Assembly (NCBI RefSeq): GCF_042682745.1
Contig: NZ_JBHUIO010000011.1
Location: 1-64,000 of the forward strand
Direction: 5' to 3'
Length of the DNA stretch: 64,000 nucleotides
Source: Tumebacillus_A lipolyticus
GTDB taxonomy: Bacteria; Bacillota; Bacilli; Tumebacillales; Tumebacillaceae
Shown: positions 1 through 7,983 of the stretch, one piece after another
Numbering within the stretch: the first letter of the stretch is position 1
How the letters are laid out: every line of letters starts with the position of its first letter
Position numbers and translations under genes: made by a program
Notes under the pieces: generated by a model
What the model was told of the DNA's origin: nothing
Seen by the model: only the letters and a program-made list of their open reading frames with translations
Databases searched by the model: none

Positions 1-200
1 AAAGTTTGTATCTTGACTCGCATCTCTCTTCATAACACTCGTTTAGTTTTCAAGGATCAATCATCTTCGCCACAGTGGCGACGTTTCATAGATTATCACA
101 TCGCCGCTATCAAGTCAACTGGTAAGTTATCCGCATCATTCATAGCTTCGTTTGCGGCGACAGGGACTATCTTATCACGGCATCCGTCCCATCACAATCC
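1..200 (-). promoter_or_regulatory. Leader and tandem promoters of an rRNA operon (gene outside window)
   Basis: Read on the minus strand, positions 55-41 give CCTTGAAAACTAAAC, the pre-16S leader/antitermination-type sequence seen upstream of Bacillus rRNA genes. Just upstream, 67-81 is a perfect 7-bp inverted repeat (TCGCCAC/GTGGCGA). Two sigma-A-like promoters face left: TTGTGA (197-192), 17 bp, TAAGAT (174-169); and TTGACT (118-113), 15 bp, GATAAT (97-92) with an extended TG. A P1/P2 pair plus leader is the usual rrn layout. The rRNA itself is not in the window, so this is inferred from the leader. Positions 200-310 show no gene. Confidence 0.6.
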
Positions 201-311
201 TCCGTTTCGCAGAAACCAAAACAAATTCACACATCGCGCTAGAAGAGCGACCGATACGCGCCAGATGCGCGCATTTCCGCCCGCAAACACTAGATCAACA
301 AAAGCAATAAG

Positions 312-342
312 AAAAGGCTCCCGCAAGATGCGGAAGCCTTTT
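312..342 (-). terminator. Intrinsic terminator after korAB copy 1
   Basis: AAAAGGCT pairs with AGCCTTTT around an inner CCGC/GCGG stem, followed on the minus strand by a T-rich stretch. It lies 12 bases beyond the korB stop. Confidence 0.85.
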
Positions 343-354
343 CGAAACGAGATC

Positions 355-1218
355 TTACTTGAATTGGGAAGCGATTTTATCCCATTGGTCACGAGAGATC
401 TTCAGATCGTTTTTCGTGATCGCTTGCTCCGGGTAGCCGCGCAGAACTTCGTCGTACGCTTGCTTTTCCGGGTTGTGGTACAGAACGCCCGTCACCAGTT
501 CTTCGTGCTCTTCGATCTTGTGAATCGCACCGAAACGGTCGGTCTTGTCGTAGCTAGCATCTTCGTCGACGTTGACGAGGTTTGCTTTGTAGAAGTCGTA
601 CGTGTTCACCTTGTTAAAGGTGACGCAAGGAGAATAGATGTTGATCAGGGAGAATCCGCGATGCTTCATCCCCTTCTCGATCAGCTCGGTCAGCTGTTTC
701 AGGTTGCCCGAGTAGCCTTGAGCAACAAAGCCACAGCCTGCCATCAGCGCCATTTGCAGCGGATGTACCGGCTCCTCAACAGATCCTTCCGGAGCTGTCT
801 TGGTCTTCGTCCCTTTATCGGAAGTCGGAGAGGTTTGACCGGTGGTCAAGCCATAGATATGGTTGTCCATGACCAGATAGGTGATATCGATGTTACGGCG
901 CATCGCATGGACGAAGTGACCCATCCCGATGCCGTAGCCGTCACCGTCACCGCCAGCAGCTACAACGGTCAGATCGCGGTTGGCCAGCTTCACAGCGGTT
1001 GCCACCGGCAACGAGCGACCGTGCAAGGAGTGGAAGCCGTAGGAACCCATGTATTGAGACAGTTTACCCGAGCAGCCGATACCCGATACGGTCACCATTT
1101 CCTCCGGCTCTAAGCCGATGTTGACAGCCGCCTTCTGCAGAGCTGCCAGAACGGTGAAGTCCCCGCATCCAGGACACCAGTTCGGTTTTTCAGCACGAAA
1201 ATCAACGAGAGTTGCCAT
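355..1218 (-). CDS. korB: 2-oxoacid:ferredoxin oxidoreductase, beta subunit (copy 1)
   Basis: Beta subunit of a KorAB-type enzyme that oxidatively decarboxylates a 2-oxoacid (classically 2-oxoglutarate) to the acyl-CoA and reduces ferredoxin in the cytosol. The 287-residue protein binds thiamine diphosphate through GDGDGYGIG (about 91-99) and has four cysteines placed as [4Fe-4S] ligands: Cys15 and Cys18 in WCPGCGD, Cys49 in GIGCSG and Cys198 in SPCVTFN. The ATG overlaps the korA stop as TAATG, implying translational coupling. Substrate specificity cannot be read from the sequence. This is one of three korAB pairs in the window. Confidence 0.95.
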   Translation of the reverse strand: MATLVDFRAEKPNWCPGCGDFTVLAALQKAAVNIGLEPEEMVTVSGIGCSGKLSQYMGSYGFHSLHGRSLPVATAVKLANRDLTVVAAGGDGDGYGIGMGHFVHAMRRNIDITYLVMDNHIYGLTTGQTSPTSDKGTKTKTAPEGSVEEPVHPLQMALMAGCGFVAQGYSGNLKQLTELIEKGMKHRGFSLINIYSPCVTFNKVNTYDFYKANLVNVDEDASYDKTDRFGAIHKIEEHEELVTGVLYHNPEKQAYDEVLRGYPEQAITKNDLKISRDQWDKIASQFK

Positions 1219-2984
1219 TAGAGCGTCACCTCTTTCTTCAAGCTGTCCGCAAGAGCTTTCGCCTTCGCGTAGATTTCGTTCACCAGGAACGGATCACCGC
1301 TGTACTTCAGGCAGGACTCGTATTTGTTGTGGTCGCCGTTGATAAATTGGCGCAGCTGGTTTTTCAACTGACCATGCGAGTTCATCTCGGTCACGAGAAC
1401 TTTCTTCGCATTGGTGATGTAAGGTGCGATCTCCGCAGCCGGGAACGGCAGCAGGCGAGCCAAGCTCAGATGCCCAACGCTCACGCCTTCAGCGGTCAGT
1501 TCCTCATACACTTCACGCTGCGGGCCGGTGATCGAGCCGAAATCGACGAGCAGAAGCTCTGCGTTCTCCGGTCCCACGTAGGAAACGCCCGCGAGATCTG
1601 CAAAGTTCTCCAGCTTCTTCGCGCGCTTTTCCATCTGCTTCACGCGCAGTTCCGGCTCTTCCATCTCAACGCCCACTTCATCATGCTCGTTGCCCATCGC
1701 CACAAAACGACCGTTCTTTTGGCCCGGGATCGAGCGGAAAGAAACGCCATCTTCAGCGGTGACATCGAAGCGCTTGAACGCGCCTTTTTCCAGTTCAGCC
1801 AGCTGCTCGTCAGAGATCAGCTTGCCGCGGTTGACCATAAATTTATCATAGTCGATCGAAGAGATCGTCTGCTTGTTCATCCCCATGTACAGGTCGGTTG
1901 CCACGATGACCGGACATTGGTATTTCTCTGCCAGGTTGAACGCTTCCATCGTGAAGTAGAAGCACTCTTCCACGCTGCGCGGCGTCAAGATGATGCGCGG
2001 GATTTCGCCGTGCGAACCGTACATCATCGTGTAGACGTCAGATTGCTCCGTCTTGGTCGGCAAGCCGGTCGAAGGGCCAGCGCGCTGAACGTCGATGATG
2101 ACGAGCGGAGTTTCGGAGATGCCTGCCAGGCCGAGCGCTTCCATCATCAGCGAGAAGCCCGGGCCGGAAGTTGCGGTCATCGAGCGAACGCCGGTGTAGT
2201 TTGCACCGATCGCCATCATGACTGCTGCGATCTCATCTTCCGCCTGAACGACAGTGCCGCCAACTTGCGGGAAGTTCTTGATGATCTGATACATGACTTC
2301 TGTCGCCGGAGTGATCGGGTACTGTGCGAGCAAACGGCAGCCGCCAGCGATCGCGCCGAGCGAAACAGCTTCGTTGCCGGAGATGTACAGGCGCTCCGGC
2401 TTCAGTACCGGACGAGCCGGCAGCTCCAGCTGTGCGGAGAAGTTCTCTTTGTAGAAATCATAGCCCTTCTGGATCGCAGCGATGTTGCTCTCGACGATCT
2501 CGTCGCCTTTCGAGCCGAACTTGTCGAGCACGACCGAGCGGAAATCTTCTGGAGTCAAGCCGATGATCGCCGCGGTCACGCCCATCGAGACCATGTTTTT
2601 CATGATCGGGCTGCCCGCTTCTTTTGCCATCTCAGTCAGCGGAACCGGACAGATGTTCACTTTGTCGTTCTCCGGTACAGATGCATCCTTGATCGCAGTG
2701 TCATAGATCAATACGCCGCCTGCCACCAGCTCGTGGAAGTTGTGGTTGATCGTCTCTTGGTCAAACGCGAGCAAAATGTGCAGATCGTCGCCATGATGCC
2801 CTGTGAGATCAGAAGTTACGCGAACTTTACCGTTCGTGTGTCCTCCTTTGATCAAGGACATGAAGTGACGATACGTGGAAACATAGTAACCGAGTCGGAA
2901 CAGCGACAGTGCGAAGATCTCCTGTGTGGAGTCGATGCCCTCGCCTTGTGCGCCGCCTACTTTCCAGCCTAAATCTTTGATCAC
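1218..2984 (-). CDS. korA: 2-oxoacid:ferredoxin oxidoreductase, fused gamma-alpha subunit (copy 1)
   Basis: Partner of the adjacent beta subunit. The 588-residue protein begins with the gamma domain (WKVGGAQGEGIDST at 7-20) and continues into the pyrimidine-binding alpha domain with YPITP (222-226), SGPGFSLM (273-280) and PSTGLPTKTEQSD (304-316), the standard fused gamma-alpha layout. The start is GTG behind an AGGGGTG ribosome site. The promoter must lie within 2985-3190, where I see only weak -10 candidates. It differs from copies 2 and 3 by a slightly longer C-terminus ending in a Lys-rich tail. Confidence 0.95.
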   Translation of the reverse strand: MIKDLGWKVGGAQGEGIDSTQEIFALSLFRLGYYVSTYRHFMSLIKGGHTNGKVRVTSDLTGHHGDDLHILLAFDQETINHNFHELVAGGVLIYDTAIKDASVPENDKVNICPVPLTEMAKEAGSPIMKNMVSMGVTAAIIGLTPEDFRSVVLDKFGSKGDEIVESNIAAIQKGYDFYKENFSAQLELPARPVLKPERLYISGNEAVSLGAIAGGCRLLAQYPITPATEVMYQIIKNFPQVGGTVVQAEDEIAAVMMAIGANYTGVRSMTATSGPGFSLMMEALGLAGISETPLVIIDVQRAGPSTGLPTKTEQSDVYTMMYGSHGEIPRIILTPRSVEECFYFTMEAFNLAEKYQCPVIVATDLYMGMNKQTISSIDYDKFMVNRGKLISDEQLAELEKGAFKRFDVTAEDGVSFRSIPGQKNGRFVAMGNEHDEVGVEMEEPELRVKQMEKRAKKLENFADLAGVSYVGPENAELLLVDFGSITGPQREVYEELTAEGVSVGHLSLARLLPFPAAEIAPYITNAKKVLVTEMNSHGQLKNQLRQFINGDHNKYESCLKYSGDPFLVNEIYAKAKALADSLKKEVTL

Positions 2985-3193
2985 GATGGTTCACCCCTGT
3001 TTATAAAACTTTATGGATAACAACCCTGTATCAGTGAAGAAACAGCATCTGTTCCATTGTATCAACAGTATAGCAAAAATAGAATAGGCTCGCACACAAA
3101 AAAAGAGATTTTGCTGTTTTCCCTGCTTTTTTGTACTGATCGGTCAGGCCAGTGCCATCCTTCCACACCTTCTGTATCACCGTTTCCAACAAA

Positions 3194-3222
3194 AAAAGAC
3201 CTCGGTTCAACCGAGGTCTTTT
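3194..3222 (-). terminator. Intrinsic terminator of the MGL-like gene
   Basis: Perfect 14-bp inverted repeat (AAAAGACCTCGGTT / AACCGAGGTCTTTT) just beyond the stop at 3237, with runs of A and T on both sides. Confidence 0.9.
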
Positions 3223-3236
3223 CCGCCCGCTCTTCA

Positions 3237-4424
3237 CTAGGCGCGCAGCGCTTGATCGAGATCGGCGATGATATCCTCCACATCCTCGATGCCGACCGAC
3301 AGACGGATCAGGCCGTCGGTGATTCCCGCCGCCTCGCGATCCCCCTTCGGCATGATCGCGTGCGTCATCGACGCAGGATGCTGAATCAACGTGTGCACAT
3401 CTCCGAGCGATACTGCCAGATGGGCGAGTTTCACATTGTTCATCACCGATTTCCCTTTTTCGAACGACTTCACTTCAAATGCGAGCGTGCCGCCAAATCC
3501 GCTCATCTGCTTCTTCGCCAGCTCATGCTGCGGGTGACTTTCAAGTCCCGGATAGTAGACGGCGGTCACCTCTGGATGAGCTTCCAAAAAGTTGGCCACT
3601 TTTAATGCATTTTCATTATGCTTCTCCATCCGCAGCGCCAGCGTGCGCACCCCTCTGTTCAACAAAAACGCATCGAACGGCCCCATGATCGGCCCGATCT
3701 CCTTGAGGTCAGCAAAGAGCGGCTTGATGATGTCGCTGTAACCGACCGCGATCCCGCCCACCACATCGCCATGCCCGCCGATGTATTTGGTCGCCGAGTG
3801 GATCGACACATGCGCTCCGAGGTCGATCGGACGCTGAAAATAGGGGGACATAAACGTGTTGTCCACCACAACTTTGATCTCCGTTCCTTTGGTCAGCTCG
3901 GCGATCGCTGCGATGTCTGCCATCTTCAGCGTCGGGTTCGCCGGCGTTTCCAAATAGATCACACGCGTGTTCGGCTTGATCGCATCTTTCACCTTTTGTA
4001 CATCAGATGTGTCGACCCAATCGATCTCAACACCATATTTGTTTTTCAGCGTCTTTTCGAACAGAGCGAAAGTCGCACCGTACAGCGCATCTGCTGCCAC
4101 AACATGATCGCCCGTTTTCACAAGATGAAACATCACCGTCGAGATGGCAGCCATCCCCGAACCGAAGCAAAGTCCCGCCTCTGCATTTTCTAACGCGGCA
4201 ATCTTTTCGGCCAACGCATCTGTATTTGGATTGCCCAAGCGGCTGTACTTGTAGCCCGGGTCTGTACCGCCAAAGCGAGCCGCTCCTTGATCCGCATTTT
4301 CGAACACAAAAGTTGACGTTTGGTAGATCGGCATGTTGTGCGACCCTGTTGTCGGGTCCACCTGATGTCCCGCGTGCAAAATTCTCGTCGAATAACCAAG
4401 CTTCGAAAAATCGTGCTTTTTCAT
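3237..4424 (-). CDS. PLP-dependent methionine gamma-lyase-like trans-sulfuration enzyme
   Basis: Cys/Met-metabolism PLP enzyme of 395 residues. It has YSRLGNPN, the substrate-loop LYGATFA, the cofactor-lysine motif SATKYIGGHGD and the C-terminal SVGIEDVEDIIADLDQAL. Overall resemblance is closest to methionine gamma-lyase (methionine to methanethiol, 2-oxobutyrate and ammonia), but the active-site Cys of classical enzymes (LYGCTFA) is Ala here, so O-acetylhomoserine sulfhydrylase or cystathionine gamma-lyase activity remains possible. I chose the ATG at 4424 because GAGGAG sits six bases upstream; an in-frame ATG at 4475 has no ribosome site. No SAM riboswitch or T-box is visible upstream. Confidence 0.85.
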   Translation of the reverse strand: MKKHDFSKLGYSTRILHAGHQVDPTTGSHNMPIYQTSTFVFENADQGAARFGGTDPGYKYSRLGNPNTDALAEKIAALENAEAGLCFGSGMAAISTVMFHLVKTGDHVVAADALYGATFALFEKTLKNKYGVEIDWVDTSDVQKVKDAIKPNTRVIYLETPANPTLKMADIAAIAELTKGTEIKVVVDNTFMSPYFQRPIDLGAHVSIHSATKYIGGHGDVVGGIAVGYSDIIKPLFADLKEIGPIMGPFDAFLLNRGVRTLALRMEKHNENALKVANFLEAHPEVTAVYYPGLESHPQHELAKKQMSGFGGTLAFEVKSFEKGKSVMNNVKLAHLAVSLGDVHTLIQHPASMTHAIMPKGDREAAGITDGLIRLSVGIEDVEDIIADLDQALRA

Positions 4425-4565
4425 CTGAATGCTCCTCTCGACTATTTCCTTGGAAATAATCATCTTTTTCAACAAAAAACGATTCTTTTTGCATCATGGT
4501 GCAACATGTTGGGCAAGCTATTTCAAGCTGTACAACCTACACTTCGAATGGAGTGACACATCACC

Positions 4566-5273
4566 ATGCAACCACGAAGTATGGTGATGGCCGCTTTTAC
4601 CTCTTTGACGCTACTGGTTACAAGCGGCCATCACGCGAGCGAGTCGGACCGGACGTTACCGTCTCTGATGGCTCCCAACCTTTCAACTGCTCAAGCAGCG
4701 CCTCAAAAGCTATTTGTTGAGCACACCGTGCAAGCAGGGGATACTTTGTATAGCATCGCCGCACGCTATAACACCAAAATCGAACACATCATCGGCCACA
4801 ATCCGAAGGTCGAACCGCAGGCGTTGACAGTAGGGCTTGTTCTGCAAGTTCCGGCCAACACAGTTCAAAAAGCCAAAACGCGCGAAGAACAAGCGCAGAC
4901 TGCCGATCAGATGGTGCTCTCCTCTTCAGGTGAGCCAAACCGTTATAGTAGAAAGATTCCCTGCAAACTGACCGCTTACACCAACTCGTTCGAATCGACC
5001 GGCAAGCATCCTGGCGATCCTGGCTATGGCATCACTGCGAGCGGTCGCGCGAGCAAAGAAGGTTTGACGATCGCTGTCGATCCAGCGGTGATTCCGATGC
5101 ACAGCGTAGTCTACATCCCCGGCATCGGCGTGCGGTACGCCGAAGATACAGGTGGGGCTGTCATCGGAAACCACATCGACGTGTTCTACAATGATGATCA
5201 AGACGCACAAAACTTTGGTGTCAAAAACAATATAATGGTGTACGTGCTAGAAGAAGGTCCAAGGGAGTCGTAA
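4566..5273 (+). CDS. Secreted LysM and 3D-domain cell-wall protein
   Basis: A 235-residue exported protein. A signal peptide (about 1-45, ending near AQAA) is followed by one LysM domain (about 51-96, HTVQAGDTLYSIAARYN) that binds peptidoglycan and a C-terminal 3D domain (LTAYTNSF, ITASGRASKEGLTIAVDP, EDTGGAVIGNHIDVF). 3D domains occur in lytic transglycosylase-like resuscitation and germination proteins. A second LysM/3D protein lies at 61678-62505. The stop codon falls inside the terminator loop. GGAGTG lies about ten bases before the start. Confidence 0.85.
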   Translation: MQPRSMVMAAFTSLTLLVTSGHHASESDRTLPSLMAPNLSTAQAAPQKLFVEHTVQAGDTLYSIAARYNTKIEHIIGHNPKVEPQALTVGLVLQVPANTVQKAKTREEQAQTADQMVLSSSGEPNRYSRKIPCKLTAYTNSFESTGKHPGDPGYGITASGRASKEGLTIAVDPAVIPMHSVVYIPGIGVRYAEDTGGAVIGNHIDVFYNDDQDAQNFGVKNNIMVYVLEEGPRES

Positions 5274-5285
5274 GGCTCCCTTTTT
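5261..5285 (+). terminator. Terminator embedding the LysM/3D stop codon
   Basis: AAGGGAG and CTCCCTT flank the TAA stop in the loop, followed by a T run. Confidence 0.8.
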
Positions 5286-5447
5286 CATTGTATCACGATC
5301 GGTTAACTAGGCAATAGATCCGACAGAGGATCGCACACCTTTTTGAGCAAAAATCGGCCGCATGCTGCGCGAAAAAAGCTGTGGCGATTTGGCAATCCCC
5401 GTCTGGAAGTCCCCATCTGGAAATCCCTGCTCCCCGTCAGGCGAGCG

Positions 5448-5882
5448 CTACGTCAGTGACACATAGCTTGCGATCGAGCTTTTGATCGTATCGAAGTCTG
5501 TCGCATGCGCCTGCACCATCGCGTAAACACCGTCTGTGGACAGCTCGCGATAGTCATGTGCCAGCAACTTGCGGAAGCGAACCGCGTCGATAAAATGATC
5601 GGCAAACCCCTTTTCAAACACACCTTCCTCCGTCAAGATCAAAAAGATGTCTTCGTAGCTGGCCGGATCGCGCATGATCAGCGCGTCGATGATCAGGTTG
5701 CCGATATCTGTCAGGCATTCCAACGCAATATGTAAGGCGCGCTCCGCAGCCGCCTGCAACACAGGCTGTGCTTGAAACTCTTCTTGCGAGTGAGATTGCA
5801 AGGTGCGGAGGATAGCAGATTGTCGATCCATCACGTCAAGGTGGCTGCGAATCTGCGAACGATGTTGATCTGTAATAAACAT
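5448..5882 (-). CDS. DUF86 / HepT-like protein (YutE family), no partner antitoxin
   Basis: A 144-residue helical protein of the HepT/DUF86 family. The RNase-type signature Rx4HxY is present (RKLLAHDY near residue 105). In toxin-antitoxin pairs HepT is neutralised by a MNT nucleotidyltransferase, but no MNT gene flanks it here: the downstream neighbour is unrelated and the upstream neighbour is tenI on the other strand. Stand-alone DUF86 proteins such as Bacillus YutE exist, so this is probably a domesticated chromosomal version. Activity is not established. Confidence 0.75.
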   Translation of the reverse strand: MFITDQHRSQIRSHLDVMDRQSAILRTLQSHSQEEFQAQPVLQAAAERALHIALECLTDIGNLIIDALIMRDPASYEDIFLILTEEGVFEKGFADHFIDAVRFRKLLAHDYRELSTDGVYAMVQAHATDFDTIKSSIASYVSLT

Positions 5883-5974
5883 TGCAACTTGAACCCCCTT
5901 TGAAAAATTTTGTTCATTTCCTTATTGTACCGAGAAAACGCTTTCGAGTCCATGTGACGCCGATTGTCGCTTCA

Positions 5975-6003
5975 TTGACGGTGTTTTAGCAGAGTGGTAC
6001 AAT
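5975..6003 (+). promoter_or_regulatory. Sigma-A promoter of tenI-thiO
   Basis: TTGACG (5975-5980), exactly 17 bp, then TACAAT (5998-6003). Transcription would begin near 6010, which rules out the GTG at 5994 as the translation start of tenI. Confidence 0.75.
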
Positions 6004-6053
6004 GGCGGCAGTTTTTTGTGCCCGAATTTCATCGTAGAAAGTGGGTAGCTCGC

Positions 6054-6722
6054 TTGTCGACAAACGGACGATTCCAGCTACATGTCATCACCGACGGCAA
6101 ACGCTCGGTGGAAGAACTGCAAAAGATCGTCAGCAAAGCGGTACACGGCGGCGCTGACGTCATTCAACTTCGCTATAAATCGGCTCCCGCTCTCGACCTC
6201 TATCGGCTCGGCGAGAGCATCCAACCTCAGATACGTCGTGAGGGGGGACGCCTGTTGATCAACGACCGCGTCGATGTTGCGCTCGCTTTAGATGCTGGCG
6301 GTGTTCACCTGGCAGCCAAAAGTTTGCCGATCTCCGCTGTGCGCCCTCTGTTCGGCCAAACATCTGACAAGCTGGTCGGATGCTCCGTTCACAGCGTCGA
6401 AGAGGCAGTGACAGCGGAGCGGCTCGGCGCCACCTATGTCACCTACGGGCACGTGTTCGCCACAGGTTCTAAGCCAGGCCTGCCTCCGCGCGGGCTGGAT
6501 GCCCTGCAGAGCGTCGTCGCGGCGGTAAACATTCCGGTGCTGGCGATCGGAGGCATCACCACGGAGAACATCGACGATGTCCTGTCGACAGGTGTGGCGG
6601 GGATCGCCGTCATCTCGGCGGTCATGGAAGATCAGGACCCGGAGCGCGCCTCGCGAGCACTGCGCGAGAAGATGGACGCTTCGCTCCATCGACCGCGCTA
6701 CGCTCTGCCCGGCTGTAAGTAG
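6054..6722 (+). CDS. tenI: TenI-type thiazole tautomerase (thiamine phosphate synthase family)
   Basis: A TIM-barrel protein of the ThiE/TenI family, about 222 residues from a TTG start. The active-site segment reads YGHVFATGSKPGLPPRGL with a His after YG, as in Bacillus TenI (thiazole tautomerase), rather than the GPVFPT-TK of true ThiE. It ends in the family's IPVLAIGGI phosphate-binding strand. The adjacent thiO supports a thiazole-branch role. The start is uncertain: the promoter excludes upstream GTGs, and TTG 6054 has only a weak purine-rich site before it. No thiS or thiG follows. Confidence 0.8.
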   Translation: MSTNGRFQLHVITDGKRSVEELQKIVSKAVHGGADVIQLRYKSAPALDLYRLGESIQPQIRREGGRLLINDRVDVALALDAGGVHLAAKSLPISAVRPLFGQTSDKLVGCSVHSVEEAVTAERLGATYVTYGHVFATGSKPGLPPRGLDALQSVVAAVNIPVLAIGGITTENIDDVLSTGVAGIAVISAVMEDQDPERASRALREKMDASLHRPRYALPGCK

Positions 6723-6737
6723 AAAGGAGTTTTCATC

Positions 6738-7901
6738 ATGACGGGAACTAGATACCAGACGGACGCTTTGATCATCGGCGGCGGCGTGATCGGCTGCGCG
6801 ATCGCCTATGAGCTTGCCAAAGCGGGCGTAAAGGCGCTCGTGCTGGAAAAGGAGACGCTCGGCTCTCAGTCGACGCGCGCTGGAGCGGGCATGCTCGGCG
6901 CGCAGGTGGAGATGATGGAACCCGGCCCCTTTTTCGAGCTTGGCATCAAAAGTCGCGCCCTGTTCCCCAACCTGCAAGAAGAGCTCCGCGAACTTTCGGG
7001 CATCGATATGGAGTTGCAGACGCCCGGCATCTTCCGCGTCGCGGTCGATGAAGCGGATCGCGCCGCGCTGCTCGCCCGCCAAAGCTGGCAGACGGCGGCC
7101 GGTCAACGCGCCGTGTGGTTTGAAGATGAGGAATTGCGCAGCGAGTTGGGCGACCTGCTCACGCCAAAATTTGGCGCGCTCTACCTGCCGGACGATCATC
7201 AGGTTCGCAACCCGCAGCTGCTGCTCGCCCTTGCCGCCTCTGCGAAGCGGCTTGGCGTCCAGTTTATCGAGCAGACGGCGATGGTCGGATTTCTTGAGGA
7301 AAACGGCGCTGTCGTCGGCGTCAAGACGATCGAAGGCGAGGTTCGCGCCAACCGCGTCATCCTGGCGGCCGGGGCGTGGACAGGTCTGATCGCCAACCAG
7401 CTCGGGCTTGAACTTCCCATCTATCCGGTCAGAGGGCAGTCCTTCTTGCTCGACTCGTTCGCGCCGCCGACACCGTTTACGATCTATACGCACGGCTGTT
7501 ATATCTTGCCCAAGCGAAACGGACAGGTGTACGTCGGGGCGACCGAAGAGCCGCAGGCAGGCTTTGATCGCCGACCCAACCTTCGATCGCTCGCCGTGTT
7601 GTCCACGCAAGCGATCAACCTGTTCCCCTCGATCGGCCAACTGCCGTTCGCAGCTCCCTTGGCTGGACTTCGCCCGGGCTCTCGCGACGGATTGCCATTC
7701 CTCGGCCCTGTTCCCGGCATCGAGGGACTGTATCTCGCATCGGGTCACTTCCGCAACGGTGTTCTGCTTTCGGCGATCACCGGGCGAGTGATCGCCGAGC
7801 TGCTGACCGGCAACGCGCCATCTGTCGATCTCACGCCGTTTGCGGTCGATCGCAAGGTCGTTCCACAGACGGCAGATACGACTCCTACGCACAGCATTTA
7901 G
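6738..7901 (+). CDS. thiO: Glycine oxidase ThiO
   Basis: FAD-dependent amine oxidase of 387 residues that oxidises glycine to the imine needed for the thiazole ring of thiamine. The N-terminal Rossmann motif is LIIGGGVIGCAIAYELA, followed by STRAGAGMLGAQ, and the C-terminal FAD-binding segment reads GLRPGSRDGLPFLGPV and GHFRNGVLLSAITG. It starts 15 bases after tenI behind AAAGGAG and shares its promoter. The usual thiSGF neighbours are absent, so the rest of the pathway must be elsewhere. Confidence 0.92.
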   Translation: MTGTRYQTDALIIGGGVIGCAIAYELAKAGVKALVLEKETLGSQSTRAGAGMLGAQVEMMEPGPFFELGIKSRALFPNLQEELRELSGIDMELQTPGIFRVAVDEADRAALLARQSWQTAAGQRAVWFEDEELRSELGDLLTPKFGALYLPDDHQVRNPQLLLALAASAKRLGVQFIEQTAMVGFLEENGAVVGVKTIEGEVRANRVILAAGAWTGLIANQLGLELPIYPVRGQSFLLDSFAPPTPFTIYTHGCYILPKRNGQVYVGATEEPQAGFDRRPNLRSLAVLSTQAINLFPSIGQLPFAAPLAGLRPGSRDGLPFLGPVPGIEGLYLASGHFRNGVLLSAITGRVIAELLTGNAPSVDLTPFAVDRKVVPQTADTTPTHSI

Positions 7902-7919
7902 ACTGCCCCATCCGCAGAA

Positions 7920-7961
7920 AAAAGAGCGCTCCGTCGATCCCTTTCGACAGAGCGCTCTTTT
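7920..7961. terminator. Bidirectional terminator between thiO and the methyltransferase
   Basis: AAAAGAGCGCTC pairs with GAGCGCTCTTTT and contains an inner GTCGA/TCGAC stem. It serves both converging genes. Confidence 0.9.
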
Positions 7962-7983
7962 GGTGATTTACCCTGATGCAAGA

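Noticed and set aside
13..1113. Long plus-strand frame across the korB region
   Set aside because: It mirrors korB in the opposite strand, has no ribosome site and no recognisable domain; an artefact of GC-rich codon bias. The same holds for 1212-2972, 7840-9159, 9244-10962, 13707-15530, 35800-36834 and 58448-59566.
4424..4566. SAM riboswitch or T-box upstream of the MGL-like gene
   Set aside because: No conserved core or terminator is present; only a short CAACATGTTG palindrome.
5994..6053. GTG start of tenI at 5994
   Set aside because: The TTGACG-17-TACAAT promoter places transcription start near 6010, after this codon.
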